Assembly: GCF_001293525.1 (NCBI RefSeq)
Contig: NZ_BBYR01000047.1
Coordinates: forward strand, 1-64,000
Source: Pseudideonella sakaiensis
GTDB lineage: Bacteria > Pseudomonadota > Gammaproteobacteria > Burkholderiales > Burkholderiaceae_C
DNA length: 64,000 nucleotides
Direction of reading: 5' to 3'
This document shows positions 8,508 through 18,733 of the stretch, piece by piece (the first letter of the stretch is position 1; each line of letters starts with the position of its first letter). The notes beneath the pieces were generated by a model. That model had not been told where the DNA came from. It worked only from the letters and a program-made list of their open reading frames with translations, and made no database searches. The translations under genes were made by a program, and so were the position numbers.

Positions 8508-10118
8508 TCAGACCACCAGCGCCCGCTTCAGGATCTTGCCGTTGGCCGTCATCGGCAGCGCCGCGAGCACGGTCACCGTGGCCGGGCGCTTGTAGGGCGC
8601 GAGCTGCTCCTGCAGGTGGGCGGCGAGCGCGCCGCGGTCCAGCGCGGCGCCGGGCCGCAGTTCGACGAAGGCCAGCACCTCCTCGTTGCCGTCGCCGGCG
8701 TCGCGGCCCACGACGGCGGAGCGGGCGATCGCCGGGAAGGCGTTCAGCACCGCCTCGACCTCGGCCGGGTAGACGTTGAAGCCGGAGCGGATGATCAGCT
8801 CCTTCAGCCGGCCGACGACGAACAGCGCGCCGTCGGGCCGCAGCTCGCCGAGGTCGCCGCTGGCGTACCAGCCCCCGCGCATCACCGCCGCGGTGGCCTC
8901 CGGGTCGCGGAAGTAGCCGGGCGTGAGGCCGGCGCCACGCAGCCAGATCTCGCCGCGCTCGCCGGCCGGCCGGTCAAGGCCGGTGGCCGGGTCGACGATG
9001 CGCAGTTCGGCGCCGTCGACGCGGTAGCCGGCGGAGGTGTCGCGGCGCCACTCGCCGCGCCGCGTCAGGTGCACCGAGCCGGCGTACTCCGACAGCCCGT
9101 AGCCGTGGTGCAGCGGCTGCCTGAAGGCCGCCTCGACGCGCGCCTTCAGCGCGGCGTCCAGCGGCCCAGCGCCGGTGTAGAGGTAGCGCAGCGACGGCGC
9201 GGCCACCTGCGCCCGCCCCTCGCGGTCGAGGTGGGCGAGCAGGCGCGCATACAGCGCCGGCGGGCCCTGCAGCTGGGTCACGCCCTCGCGGGCCAGCGCC
9301 TCGAGCAGGTCGGCCGGGTCGAAGCCGGCGCGCATCACCAGCGCGGCGCCGGCGTGCAGCGAAGCCATCAGCACCGTGCCCAGGCCGAAGATGTGGGTCA
9401 TCGGCAGGCAGGCATAGGAGCGGTCGTCGGCGCCCAGCGCGCGCGAGGCCGCGGAGACCCGCGCGAAGTGCAGCACGCCCGCATGCGTCATCAGCACGCC
9501 CTTGGGCACGCCGGTGGTGCCGGAAGTGAAAATGATCGCGGCCACCGTGTCGGCCAGCGGCCCGGTCTCCGCCTGCGCCTGCGCACGCGGCGCGCTGCGC
9601 TCGAGCCCGGCCACGGCCGACGGGCGGGCGCCATGCCGCTGCGCATGCGCGCGCGCCGCCTCCGACACCGCACTCGTGAAGTAGGCGACGCGGGCATCGG
9701 CCTTGGCCAGGAAAGCCGCGATCTCGCCCGGTGCCATGCGCGCGTTGACGCCGCAGGACCACGCGCCGACGCGGCTGCAGGCGACGATCAGCGCGACGTG
9801 CTCGGGCGCGTTCTCCGCGACGATCAGCACCCGGTCGCCGCGACCGACGCCGTCGCCGCGCAGCTCCGCCTCCAGCGCATCGGTCATCGCGCCGAGCGCG
9901 GCGAAGTCCAGCGTGCGCGAGGCCGCCGGGGCGCCGTCCTCGCCCGGCCCGGCCGGCAGGTGCACGAAGACCCGCGACGGCGCCTCGCGCACCCAGCGGT
10001 CGAATGCCTCGTGCAGGCGCTGTGCGGGCGCCTGGTCGGATGGGCCCGGCGCGACGAATTGACGACCTTCGTGCTCCGCACTCCGGCATTCGCCCTTGGA
10101 GCGGCCCGGCGCGCTCAT
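8508..10118 (-). CDS. AMP-dependent acyl-CoA synthetase/ligase
   Basis: This 536-residue enzyme is a class I adenylate-forming ligase, activating a carboxylate with ATP and joining it to CoA. The motifs occur in order: AAIIFTSGTTGVPKGVLMTH (phosphate loop), GYGLSEYAGSVH, WYASGDLGELRPDG (the conserved Asp), GRLKELIIRSGFNVYPAEVE (hinge region), and PMTANGKILKRAL with the catalytic lysine at the C-terminus. The acyl substrate is not predictable from these. Its ATG at 10118 overlaps the stop of the upstream Bug gene as ATGA, so the two are translationally coupled and the Bug ligand is a likely substrate candidate. Confidence 0.9.
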   Translation of the reverse strand: MSAPGRSKGECRSAEHEGRQFVAPGPSDQAPAQRLHEAFDRWVREAPSRVFVHLPAGPGEDGAPAASRTLDFAALGAMTDALEAELRGDGVGRGDRVLIVAENAPEHVALIVACSRVGAWSCGVNARMAPGEIAAFLAKADARVAYFTSAVSEAARAHAQRHGARPSAVAGLERSAPRAQAQAETGPLADTVAAIIFTSGTTGVPKGVLMTHAGVLHFARVSAASRALGADDRSYACLPMTHIFGLGTVLMASLHAGAALVMRAGFDPADLLEALAREGVTQLQGPPALYARLLAHLDREGRAQVAAPSLRYLYTGAGPLDAALKARVEAAFRQPLHHGYGLSEYAGSVHLTRRGEWRRDTSAGYRVDGAELRIVDPATGLDRPAGERGEIWLRGAGLTPGYFRDPEATAAVMRGGWYASGDLGELRPDGALFVVGRLKELIIRSGFNVYPAEVEAVLNAFPAIARSAVVGRDAGDGNEEVLAFVELRPGAALDRGALAAHLQEQLAPYKRPATVTVLAALPMTANGKILKRALVV

Positions 10119-11086
10119 TCGATCTCGATCCCCTTGGTGACCGTGGCCCACATCGCGCGCTCCTTCTGCGCCCGCTCGGCCACCAGGCGCGGCGCGCCCG
10201 TCCACAGCTCGTAGCCCAGTTCCTCCAGCCGCGCCTTCAGGTCCGGCTGGGCCAGCGCGCGCGTGATCGCGTCGTTCAGCCGCGCCACGGTGGCCGCCGG
10301 CGTGGCGGGCGCCGCGTAGACCGCATACCAGCCGCCGACCTCGAAGCCCGGCAGGCCGGCCTCCTCCATCGTCGGCACCTCCGGCAGCGAGGGGTTGCGG
10401 CGCGGCGAGGTGACCGCGATCGCGCGCACCTTGCCGGACTGGATGAACTGGCGCGCGCCGCCGACGATGTCGAACATCATCGTCAGCTGGCCGCCGATCA
10501 CGTCGGTCATCGCCGGCGCATTGCCCTTGTAGGGCACGTGCGTCAGCCGGACCTTGCTCTGCAGCGCGAACAGCTCGGCGCTCAGGTGGTTCGAGCCGCC
10601 GATGCCGGCCGAGCCGTAGGTCAGCGCGCCAGGGTGGCTGCGCGCGTGCTCGGTCAGCTCCTTCAGCGTGCGGTACGGCAGCTCCCGGTTGACCACCAGC
10701 ACGTTGTAGTAGCTCAGCACCGGCGCCACCGGCACCAGGTCGCGCGCCGGGTCGAAGGGCATGCGCTTCATCACGTGCGGGCTGATCGTCACCGTCGGGC
10801 TGGCGGCGAACCACAGCAGCGTGCCGTCCGCCGGCCCCTTCGCGACCAGGTCGCCGGCCAGCGTCGCATTTGCGCCCGGCTTGTTCTCCACCACCACCGC
10901 CTGGCCCAGCTCGCGCGCCAGCGCCGGCGCCACCAGGCGCGCGCCCGCATCGACCGGGCCACCCGCGGCATAGCCGACGACCAGCCGCACGGCAGCGCCC
11001 GCGGGCTGGGCCGGCGCCGCAGCGCTCATCACCGCGCCGAGCGCGAACACCAGGGCGGACCGGCGCCCGGGGAGCTGTCGAGCCAT
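10115..11086 (-). CDS. Bug/TctC-family extracytoplasmic solute-binding protein
   Basis: This 323-residue protein begins with a basic N-terminus and hydrophobic stretch ending near AAPAQPAGA, a likely secretion signal. The Bug/TctC pattern follows: RLVVGYAAGGPVDAGAR, VVENKPGAN, HVPYKGNAPAMTDVIGGQLTMMF and LPEVPTMEEAGLPGF. Bug proteins bind small carboxylates in the periplasm and either feed tripartite tricarboxylate transporters or stand alone. No TctA or TctB membrane partner is nearby. It is the first gene of a coupled pair with the acyl-CoA ligase, suggesting that its ligand is an organic acid that is then activated to a CoA ester. Confidence 0.9.
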   Translation of the reverse strand: MARQLPGRRSALVFALGAVMSAAAPAQPAGAAVRLVVGYAAGGPVDAGARLVAPALARELGQAVVVENKPGANATLAGDLVAKGPADGTLLWFAASPTVTISPHVMKRMPFDPARDLVPVAPVLSYYNVLVVNRELPYRTLKELTEHARSHPGALTYGSAGIGGSNHLSAELFALQSKVRLTHVPYKGNAPAMTDVIGGQLTMMFDIVGGARQFIQSGKVRAIAVTSPRRNPSLPEVPTMEEAGLPGFEVGGWYAVYAAPATPAATVARLNDAITRALAQPDLKARLEELGYELWTGAPRLVAERAQKERAMWATVTKGIEIE

Positions 11087-11197
11087 GCTGTCTCCATCGC
11101 CCGGCGATCGCAGGCGTGGCGAGAGCTTCGCCGCTGCGGCCCGGCGCGGCCATCTCGAAATCCGAAAGGGCGGGTTAACCCGCCCGGCCGGCCGGCG

Positions 11198-12196
11198 CTA
11201 CGCCAGCGCGCGCGTGATCGCGTCGAAGTCCGCGTTCTTCAGCGCCGGCGGGTCGGCCTGGCCGACGCCGGGGAAGAACTCCGTCACGCGCAGCACGGCC
11301 GCGTCCTGCTTCGGTGCGCCACCCTTGCTGTAGATGATGGTGACGTTCTGCTGCAGGTAGAAGTGCCAGACGGTGCCTTCGCGCAGGCCGAAGACGCAGC
11401 CCCAGGGCGAGACGGCCAGCACGTCGATGCCGTAGAGCTTCTTGTTCTTGCGGATGAACTTCTCGAGCGCGGCCGCGTTCACCGTGGTGCCGGTGGCCTT
11501 GTCGTTGACGTAGTGGTTCAGGTTGACTTCGGCCAGGTTCGGCTTGTACTGGCCCGACCAGGTGGTGCCGCCGGGGCCGGTGTTCATGCCGCCCATCGCG
11601 CGGCGCCAGAAGTCGGCCGAGTTGCCCGCCAGCTGGCCGGACTTGATCGCCGCCTTGTTGAACACGCCCTTCACGTTGCCGCTGTCGAACAGCTTGCCGT
11701 CGATGCCGGCGTGGTAGACGCTCGGGTGCTGCACGTGGCCGCGCACGAAGACGGAGCAGCCCGACAGCGCCGCGGTGAAGAACAGCCCCGGGTTCGGGAA
11801 GTCCACGTTCGCGGCGTCCTTCAGCATGCCGTTCAGCGCATCGATCTTCAGCGTGACGATGTGGCGCGACTGCCAGGGCAGCCACCAGCAGCCCGGCTTG
11901 ACCAGCCGGTCGCCCGAGGAGACGCCGTCGGCCATCTCGGCCTCGAACGTGAGGGCGCCCTTCTTGGCCACGTCGTTCGAGACGCTGAGCGTGAGGTAGG
12001 CCACGCGCTTGCCGGCCGGCAGCACCTTCAGCTTGGTCCAGTCGGTGTTGGCATCGCCGGTCAGCGCCGGCGCGCCGGTGGCCGTGTTCGGCGGCGTCAC
12101 CGCCACCTGCGACAGGAGCTTCAGCCGGGCCGCGGCGCTGCCGCCGGCCAGGATGACGCGCATCGCATTGATCTCGGCGGCGCTGAACTGCGGCAT
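11198..12196 (-). CDS. uncharacterised 332-residue protein
   Basis: I do not recognise this protein. The ATG at 12196 is supported by GAGGAG about six bases upstream. There is no signal peptide or membrane segment. The sequence is unusually balanced for this GC-rich DNA, with many Asn, Lys, Thr and aromatic residues: WWLPWQSRHIVTLKID, PSVYHAGIDGKLFDSGNVKG, YKPNLAEVNLNHYVN and GTVWHFYLQQNVTIIYSK. The alternating polar/hydrophobic segments suggest a beta-rich soluble fold, possibly duplicated. It sits alone between a Bug gene and the cold-shock gene, with its own upstream region. The lack of low-complexity tails and the good ribosome-binding site argue that it is real. Confidence 0.7.
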   Translation of the reverse strand: MPQFSAAEINAMRVILAGGSAAARLKLLSQVAVTPPNTATGAPALTGDANTDWTKLKVLPAGKRVAYLTLSVSNDVAKKGALTFEAEMADGVSSGDRLVKPGCWWLPWQSRHIVTLKIDALNGMLKDAANVDFPNPGLFFTAALSGCSVFVRGHVQHPSVYHAGIDGKLFDSGNVKGVFNKAAIKSGQLAGNSADFWRRAMGGMNTGPGGTTWSGQYKPNLAEVNLNHYVNDKATGTTVNAAALEKFIRKNKKLYGIDVLAVSPWGCVFGLREGTVWHFYLQQNVTIIYSKGGAPKQDAAVLRVTEFFPGVGQADPPALKNADFDAITRALA

Positions 12197-12498
12197 GGCG
12201 GTCTCCTCACGCATCGACGGTGACGCGGGGCGCAGCTTAGTCCCCGCCGGGGGCCTGCCGCCAGGACTTTCTTCACGGCGCAGGACCCTCACGGCCGACG
12301 CATGACCCTGCCTGCGAAATACCCGCGGGCGGCGCCGCAAAGGGCGTACGATGCCTTGGCGTACTTCCACCTTTTCCGGTCCCTGTGCTCGTCCCGGCCT
12401 CCGGCCGGTCGCGTCGGTCCCTTCGAAGATCTTTTGGCGCGTAGACGCTCGGCGCACTCCTGCGTCACGCCCCCCACCGACCTCGAAAGGCATCCGAC
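12197..12498. promoter_or_regulatory. intergenic control region and cold-shock leader
   Basis: About 300 bases separate two divergent genes. It is expected to hold the promoter of the unknown minus-strand gene and the promoter plus long untranslated leader of the cold-shock gene, whose family is typically controlled by leader RNA structure. Visible elements are a direct repeat GGCGTAC at 12343-12349 and 12358-12364, a pyrimidine-rich stretch after it (CTTCCACCTTTTCC), and GAAAGG at 12485-12490 as the probable ribosome-binding site. I could not identify convincing -35/-10 boxes. An RNA-fold comparison with related leaders would decide whether a thermosensor is present. Confidence 0.4.
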
Positions 12499-12711
12499 AT
12501 GAGCACCCAGACCGGCACCGTGAAATGGTTCAACGAAGGCAAGGGCTACGGCTTCATCGCCCCCGACGACGGCGGCAAGGACCTGTTCGCCCATTTCAAG
12601 GAGATCCAGGGCACCGGCTTCAAGACGCTGACCGAGAACCAGCGCGTGCAGTTCGAGGTCGGCCAGGGCCAGAAGGGCCCGCAGGCGACGCGGATCCAGG
12701 CGATCGCCTGA
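12499..12711 (+). CDS. cold-shock protein (CspA family)
   Basis: This 70-residue protein is a single cold-shock domain: [20 protein letters not shown] contains the RNP1 motif KGYGFI, and DLFAHFKEI is the RNP2 segment (LFAHF where VFVHF is commonest). Such proteins bind single-stranded RNA and DNA and melt RNA secondary structure. The ribosome-binding site GAAAGG lies 8-13 bases upstream. The gene is followed by two strong hairpins, so it is probably transcribed alone. Whether it is cold-induced cannot be read from the coding sequence. Confidence 0.95.
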   Translation: MSTQTGTVKWFNEGKGYGFIAPDDGGKDLFAHFKEIQGTGFKTLTENQRVQFEVGQGQKGPQATRIQAIA

Positions 12712-12774
12712 GCCCGCCCGGACCGGCAGCCCGGTGCGCGCGGCGCGTCGGGGCTTCCGGCACACGGCATGACG

Positions 12775-12807
12775 GCAGGCCTGCCGCGAACGACGCGGCA
12801 GGCCTGC
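12775..12807 (+). terminator. 14-bp perfect hairpin downstream of the cold-shock gene
   Basis: GCAGGCCTGCCGCG (12775-12788) and its exact complement (12794-12807) enclose the loop AACGA. It is followed by AAA rather than a T-tract, so alone it is more likely an mRNA 3'-end stabiliser, or part of a double terminator with the next hairpin. Confidence 0.6.
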
Positions 12808-12813
12808 AAAGCG

Positions 12814-12837
12814 AAGCGCGGCCCGGCCGCGCTTTTT
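12814..12837 (+). terminator. Rho-independent terminator of the cold-shock gene
   Basis: AAGCGCGGCC (12814-12823) pairs perfectly with GGCCGCGCTT (12825-12834) and runs into a T5 tract ending at 12837. In practice the innermost bases form the loop. It separates the cold-shock gene from the small gene starting at 12861. Confidence 0.85.
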
Positions 12838-12860
12838 CATTGGCAAGACAGGGGAGCCGC

Positions 12861-13142
12861 ATGAAGAACCTGCAGGATGTCACCGAGCGGATCTGCGAAC
12901 TCAAGGGCAGCCTGATCGCCCTCGACGCCTTCCTCCCCGCACTGGTCGAGACACTGCCCAGCGCCGCCCTGACCCGGCTCCTGCAATCCTTCGACGCCCA
13001 CGCCGAAGCGGCCCGCACCGTGATCCTGCACGCCGACATTTCCGAACTGGTGCTCGCCGCCTTCGAGCGCGACGTGGCGCGCAACCGGGCCCTGCTGTCG
13101 GCAGCGGCCGAGGCGCCGGCGGCCTTGGGCGTGCCGGGCTAG
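12861..13142 (+). CDS. small helical protein, function unknown
   Basis: This 93-residue protein has a clear ribosome-binding site, GGGGAG at 12851-12856, and an ATG at 12861. It is predicted to be almost wholly alpha-helical, with three amphipathic segments (VTERICELKGSLIALDAFLP, AALTRLLQSFDAHAEAARTV and ISELVLAAFERDVARNRALL). It has no membrane segment or recognised motif. A terminator separates it from the cold-shock gene, so it needs its own promoter in the 24 bases between, or depends on readthrough. I do not assign a function. Confidence 0.6.
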   Translation: MKNLQDVTERICELKGSLIALDAFLPALVETLPSAALTRLLQSFDAHAEAARTVILHADISELVLAAFERDVARNRALLSAAAEAPAALGVPG

Positions 13143-13184
13143 CTCGCTTGGCGTGCACGCGGCACGCGCCGCGCCCACGCCGGG

Positions 13185-13490
13185 TCAGACCGCCGATCGC
13201 CCGGGTCGGCCGGACGCCGGCCGACCCGGCCCGCCGCGCTGCTGCTCGCGCAGCATGAACAGATACAACCCCTCCACCTTCTCGCGCGCCCAGGGCGTGC
13301 GGCGCAGGAACTTCAGGCTCGACGACACGCTCGGCTCGTGGCTGAAACAGCGCAGCGGGATGCGCTCGGCCAGGCCGTCCCAGCCGTAGCGGGCCTGCAG
13401 CGCCTCGAGCAGGGCCTGCAGCGTCAGGCCGTGCAGGGGGTTGCGGGGCTGGGGGGTGGGGGCGCCTGGGGCGGGCGCTCGATCGGGCAT
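13185..13490 (-). CDS. VF530 family DNA-binding protein (DUF2132)
   Basis: This 101-residue protein matches the small VF530 family closely: NPLHGLTLQALLEALQARYG, then WDGLAERIPLRCF, then the hallmark PSVSSSLKFLRRTPWAREKV with EGLYLFM. The domain spans about residues 17-80, flanked by Pro/Ala- and Gly/Arg-rich tails that are probably disordered. The family has a helical fold with proposed DNA binding; its cellular role is unclear. It is downstream of the formaldehyde-detoxification pair on the same strand, 164 bp away. Confidence 0.9.
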   Translation of the reverse strand: MPDRAPAPGAPTPQPRNPLHGLTLQALLEALQARYGWDGLAERIPLRCFSHEPSVSSSLKFLRRTPWAREKVEGLYLFMLREQQRGGPGRPASGRPGRSAV

Positions 13491-13654
13491 GGGCGGGCGA
13501 ATGACGTGAAGGTGGGCAGGGGCCCCGTCGGCGGTCAGGACTGGACGGACCGAGGGATTGTCGCGCCCTGCCCCGGAGGCGCTGCCGACCTTGCTGGGCC
13601 GGGCGGCGGCCGACGCCCTGCTGCACTGGCAGCAGGCCCGGCCCCAGCCGCCCC

Positions 13655-14488
13655 TCAGCCCCTCAACGCCGCCGCATGGTGCGCCACGTGCTCGCCGAGG
13701 AAGCTCGCGATGAAGTAGTAGCTGTGGTCATAGCCGGGTTGGCGGCGCAGGGTCAGCGGGTGGCCGGTGGCGGCGCAGGCGGCTTCGAGGAGGTCCGGGC
13801 GCAGTTCGCGGGCGAGGAATTCGTCGGCCTCGCCCTGGTCGACCAGCAGCGGCAGGCGCTCGCGGGCGGTCTTCAGCAGTTCGACGGCGTCCCACTCGGC
13901 CCAGGCGGCGGGGTCGGGCCCGAGGTAGGCGGCGAGGGCCTTGCGGCCCCAGGGGACCTGGCTGGGCGCGACGATGGGCGAGAAGGCGGAGACGCTGCGG
14001 TAGCGGCCGGGGTGGCGCAGCGCGGTGACGAGCGCGCCGTGGCCGCCCATGGAGTGGCCGCTGACGGCGCGCCGGTCGGTGGCGGGGAAGCGGGCCTCGA
14101 CGAGGGCGGGGAGTTCCTCGGCGACGTGGTCCTGCATGCGGTAGTGCGGGGCCCAGGGCGCCTGGGTGGCGTTGACGTAGAAGCCGGCGCCCTGGCCGAG
14201 GTCGTAGGCCGGGTCGTCGGCCACGCCGTCGCCGCGCGGGCTGGTGTCGGGCGCGACGACGATCAGGCCGTGCTGCGCCGCATGCGCCTGCACGTTCGCC
14301 TTGGTGATGAAGTTCTGCTCGGTGCAGGTGAGGCCGGACAGCCAGTAGAGCACCGGGCAGCGGTCGCCGCGCAGCGCGGCGGGCGGCAGGTAGACGCCGA
14401 AGCGGGCCGTCGCGCCGAGCGCGTCGGAATGGAAGCGCCAGACCTCCTGGCTGCCGCCGAAGCTGGCGTGCTGCTCGATGCGTTCCAT
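13655..14488 (-). CDS. fghA: S-formylglutathione hydrolase
   Basis: This 277-residue esterase-D-type alpha/beta hydrolase releases formate from S-formylglutathione, the second step of glutathione-dependent formaldehyde oxidation in the cytosol. LSGLTCTEQNFITKAN and the nucleophile elbow SGHSMGGHGAL are family signatures. DTSPRGDGV and the late His in PGYDHSYYFI complete the active site. It starts 13 bp after the stop of the class III alcohol dehydrogenase gene and so is the second gene of that operon. Confidence 0.95.
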   Translation of the reverse strand: MERIEQHASFGGSQEVWRFHSDALGATARFGVYLPPAALRGDRCPVLYWLSGLTCTEQNFITKANVQAHAAQHGLIVVAPDTSPRGDGVADDPAYDLGQGAGFYVNATQAPWAPHYRMQDHVAEELPALVEARFPATDRRAVSGHSMGGHGALVTALRHPGRYRSVSAFSPIVAPSQVPWGRKALAAYLGPDPAAWAEWDAVELLKTARERLPLLVDQGEADEFLARELRPDLLEAACAATGHPLTLRRQPGYDHSYYFIASFLGEHVAHHAAALRG

Positions 14489-14501
14489 CGCCGGCCCCGC
14501 G

Positions 14502-16971
<2,470 letters not shown>

Positions 16972-16978
16972 TCGTCCG

Positions 16979-16988
16979 GGTTATAACC
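16979..16988. promoter_or_regulatory. palindrome in the divergent promoter region
   Basis: GGTTATAACC is a perfect 10-bp palindrome lying eight bases upstream of the enolase-superfamily gene. The surrounding 70 bases are clearly AT-richer than the neighbourhood, as expected of promoters. A second, overlapping symmetry (ACCAT at 16986-16990, ATGGT at 17003-17007) follows. Either could be the operator of the GntR regulator encoded at 21413; no experiment or comparison supports this yet. Confidence 0.4.
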
Positions 16989-17041
16989 ATAGAAATGAAG
17001 TGATGGTCGATAGTACGTTCATCTGATTAGAGTCCGCAACC

Positions 17042-17832
17042 GTGGATCACCCCGCCTCCCCGTCCGTCCCGCCGATCCTGCGCCGCGCCGCGCCGCGCAG
17101 ATCGCCGCGCCCTGGCTGCTGCTGCTGGCGCTGTGGTACCTGGTCCGCGCCAGCGGCCTGGTCAACCCGGCGCTGGTGCCGGCGCCACACGCGGTCGCGG
17201 CCAAGTTCGTCGAACTGGCGCAGGACCGCCTGGGGCTGGACGTCTGGATGTCCACGCAGCGCGTCTTCCTCGGGGTCTTCCTCGGCGTGCTGGTGGCCGT
17301 GCCCGTCGGCTTCGCGATCGGCTGGTACCGCGGCGTGCGCCGCTTCGTCGACCCGCTGATCAACTTCTTCCGCGCGCTGCCGCCGATCGCGCTGATCCCG
17401 CTGGTGATCGTCTACTTCGGCATCGGCGAGGCCGCGAAGACGGTGATCCTGTTCTACGCCGCCTTCTTCGCCGGGGTGATCGTGATGGTCGAGGGCATCG
17501 GCCAGATCAGCCCGATCTACGTGCGGGTCGCGCGCACCCTGGGCGCGAGCGACCGCGAGATCTTCCTGCGCGTGATCGTGCCGCTGACGGTGCCGCACAC
17601 GCTGACGGCGGTGCGGGTGGCGCTCGGCGTGGCCTGGGCGACGCTGGTGGCCAGCGAGCTGATCGCGGCCCAGCAGGGCCTGGGCGCGCTGATCCAGAAC
17701 GCCTCGTCCTTCTTCCAGCTCGACACCATCTACGTCGGGATCATCTGCATCGGCAGCATCGCGCTGGCGATGGACCTGGCGCTGCGCGCGGCCACGCGCC
17801 GGCTGGTGGCCTGGCAGGACCGCCTGGCATGA
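17042..17832 (+). CDS. NitT/TauT-type ABC transporter permease, apparent frameshift near the N-terminus
   Basis: From residue WLLLLALWYLVRASG onward this is a SsuC/TauC-like inner-membrane permease with about six membrane segments. The cytoplasmic EAA-type loop ARTLGASDREIFLRVIVP contacts the ATPase. The main frame has no ATG, GTG or TTG after its upstream stop at 17011-17013 until a GTG at 17176, which would remove the first membrane helix. A GTG at 17042 begins a plausible N-terminus (MDHPASPSVPPILRRAAPR) in another frame. Both frames meet in CGCCG repeated three times (17081-17095). Loss of one such unit, or gain of one base, would join them. It may be a sequencing error, a true mutation or slippage. 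Its stop overlaps the ATPase start (ATGA). Confidence 0.75.
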
Positions 17833-18692
17833 CCGCGGCCGTCCCTCCTCCTCCCGCCCCCGGTGCCCCGATGACGCGCATCCGCTTCGACCACGTCGGG
17901 ATGGACTTCCCGACCGCCGCCGGCCCGATGACGGTGGTCGACGACGTGACGCTGGACATCGCCCAGGGCGAGTTCGTCTCGGTCATCGGCCCCTCGGGCT
18001 GCGGCAAGACCACGCTGATGAACCTGGTGGGCGGCTTCGGCCGGCCCACGCGCGGCCAGGTGCTGCTCGACGGCCGGCCGGTGACCGGCCCCGGGCCCGA
18101 CCGCGGCGTGATCTTCCAGGAGTACGGCGTCTTCCCCTGGCTGACGGTGCGGCAGAACATCGCCTTCGGCCTGCGGCTGGCAGCGAACCGCCAGCGCAGC
18201 GCCACGCCCGCCGAACGCGACGCCATCGTCGAGCGCTACCTGGGACTGATGGGCCTGGCCGATTTTGCGGACCACCATCCCAAGCACCTGTCCGGCGGCA
18301 TGCGGCAGCGCCTCGCGCTGGCGCGGGCCTACGCGGTGCGGCCCGACTTCCTGCTGATGGACGAGCCCTTCGGCGCGCTCGACGCGCAGACGCGCAGCGC
18401 GATGCAGGACCTGCTGCTGCAGGTGCTGGCCTCCGAAGGCAAGACGGTGCTGCTGATCACGCACTCGGTGGACGAGGCGATCTACCTGTCCTCGCGCATC
18501 GTCGTCGTGACGGCCCGGCCGGCCCGCGTGCGCTGCGTGATCGAGGTGCCCTTCGCCTACCCGCGCAGCGAGGCGGTGCACGAGGACCCGCGCTTCGCCG
18601 CGCTGCGCGCGCAGATCCGCGCGCTGGTGATGCAGGAGTACGCGAACCAGACCGCCCAGCAGGCGCGGCAGGCCGTGCGCCTGTCCGACTGA
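17829..18692 (+). CDS. NitT/TauT-type ABC transporter ATP-binding protein
   Basis: This 287-residue ATPase drives the preceding permease. Walker A is GPSGCGKTT, the Q-loop lies in VIFQEYGVFPWLTV, the ABC signature is HLSGGMRQRLALAR, and Walker B plus D-loop is FLLMDEPFGALDAQT. The switch His is in LITHSVDEA. FPWLTV after the Q-loop is typical of the nitrate/sulfonate/taurine (SsuB/TauB) branch. Its ATG overlaps the permease stop. A second in-frame ATG fourteen codons later (MTRIRF) is an alternative start, since the first 14 residues are proline-rich and lie outside the domain. Confidence 0.93.
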   Translation: MTAAVPPPPAPGAPMTRIRFDHVGMDFPTAAGPMTVVDDVTLDIAQGEFVSVIGPSGCGKTTLMNLVGGFGRPTRGQVLLDGRPVTGPGPDRGVIFQEYGVFPWLTVRQNIAFGLRLAANRQRSATPAERDAIVERYLGLMGLADFADHHPKHLSGGMRQRLALARAYAVRPDFLLMDEPFGALDAQTRSAMQDLLLQVLASEGKTVLLITHSVDEAIYLSSRIVVVTARPARVRCVIEVPFAYPRSEAVHEDPRFAALRAQIRALVMQEYANQTAQQARQAVRLSD

Positions 18693-18733
18693 GCTTCCCG
18701 CGGCCCGGCCGCACGCCCTTCACGGAGACACCG

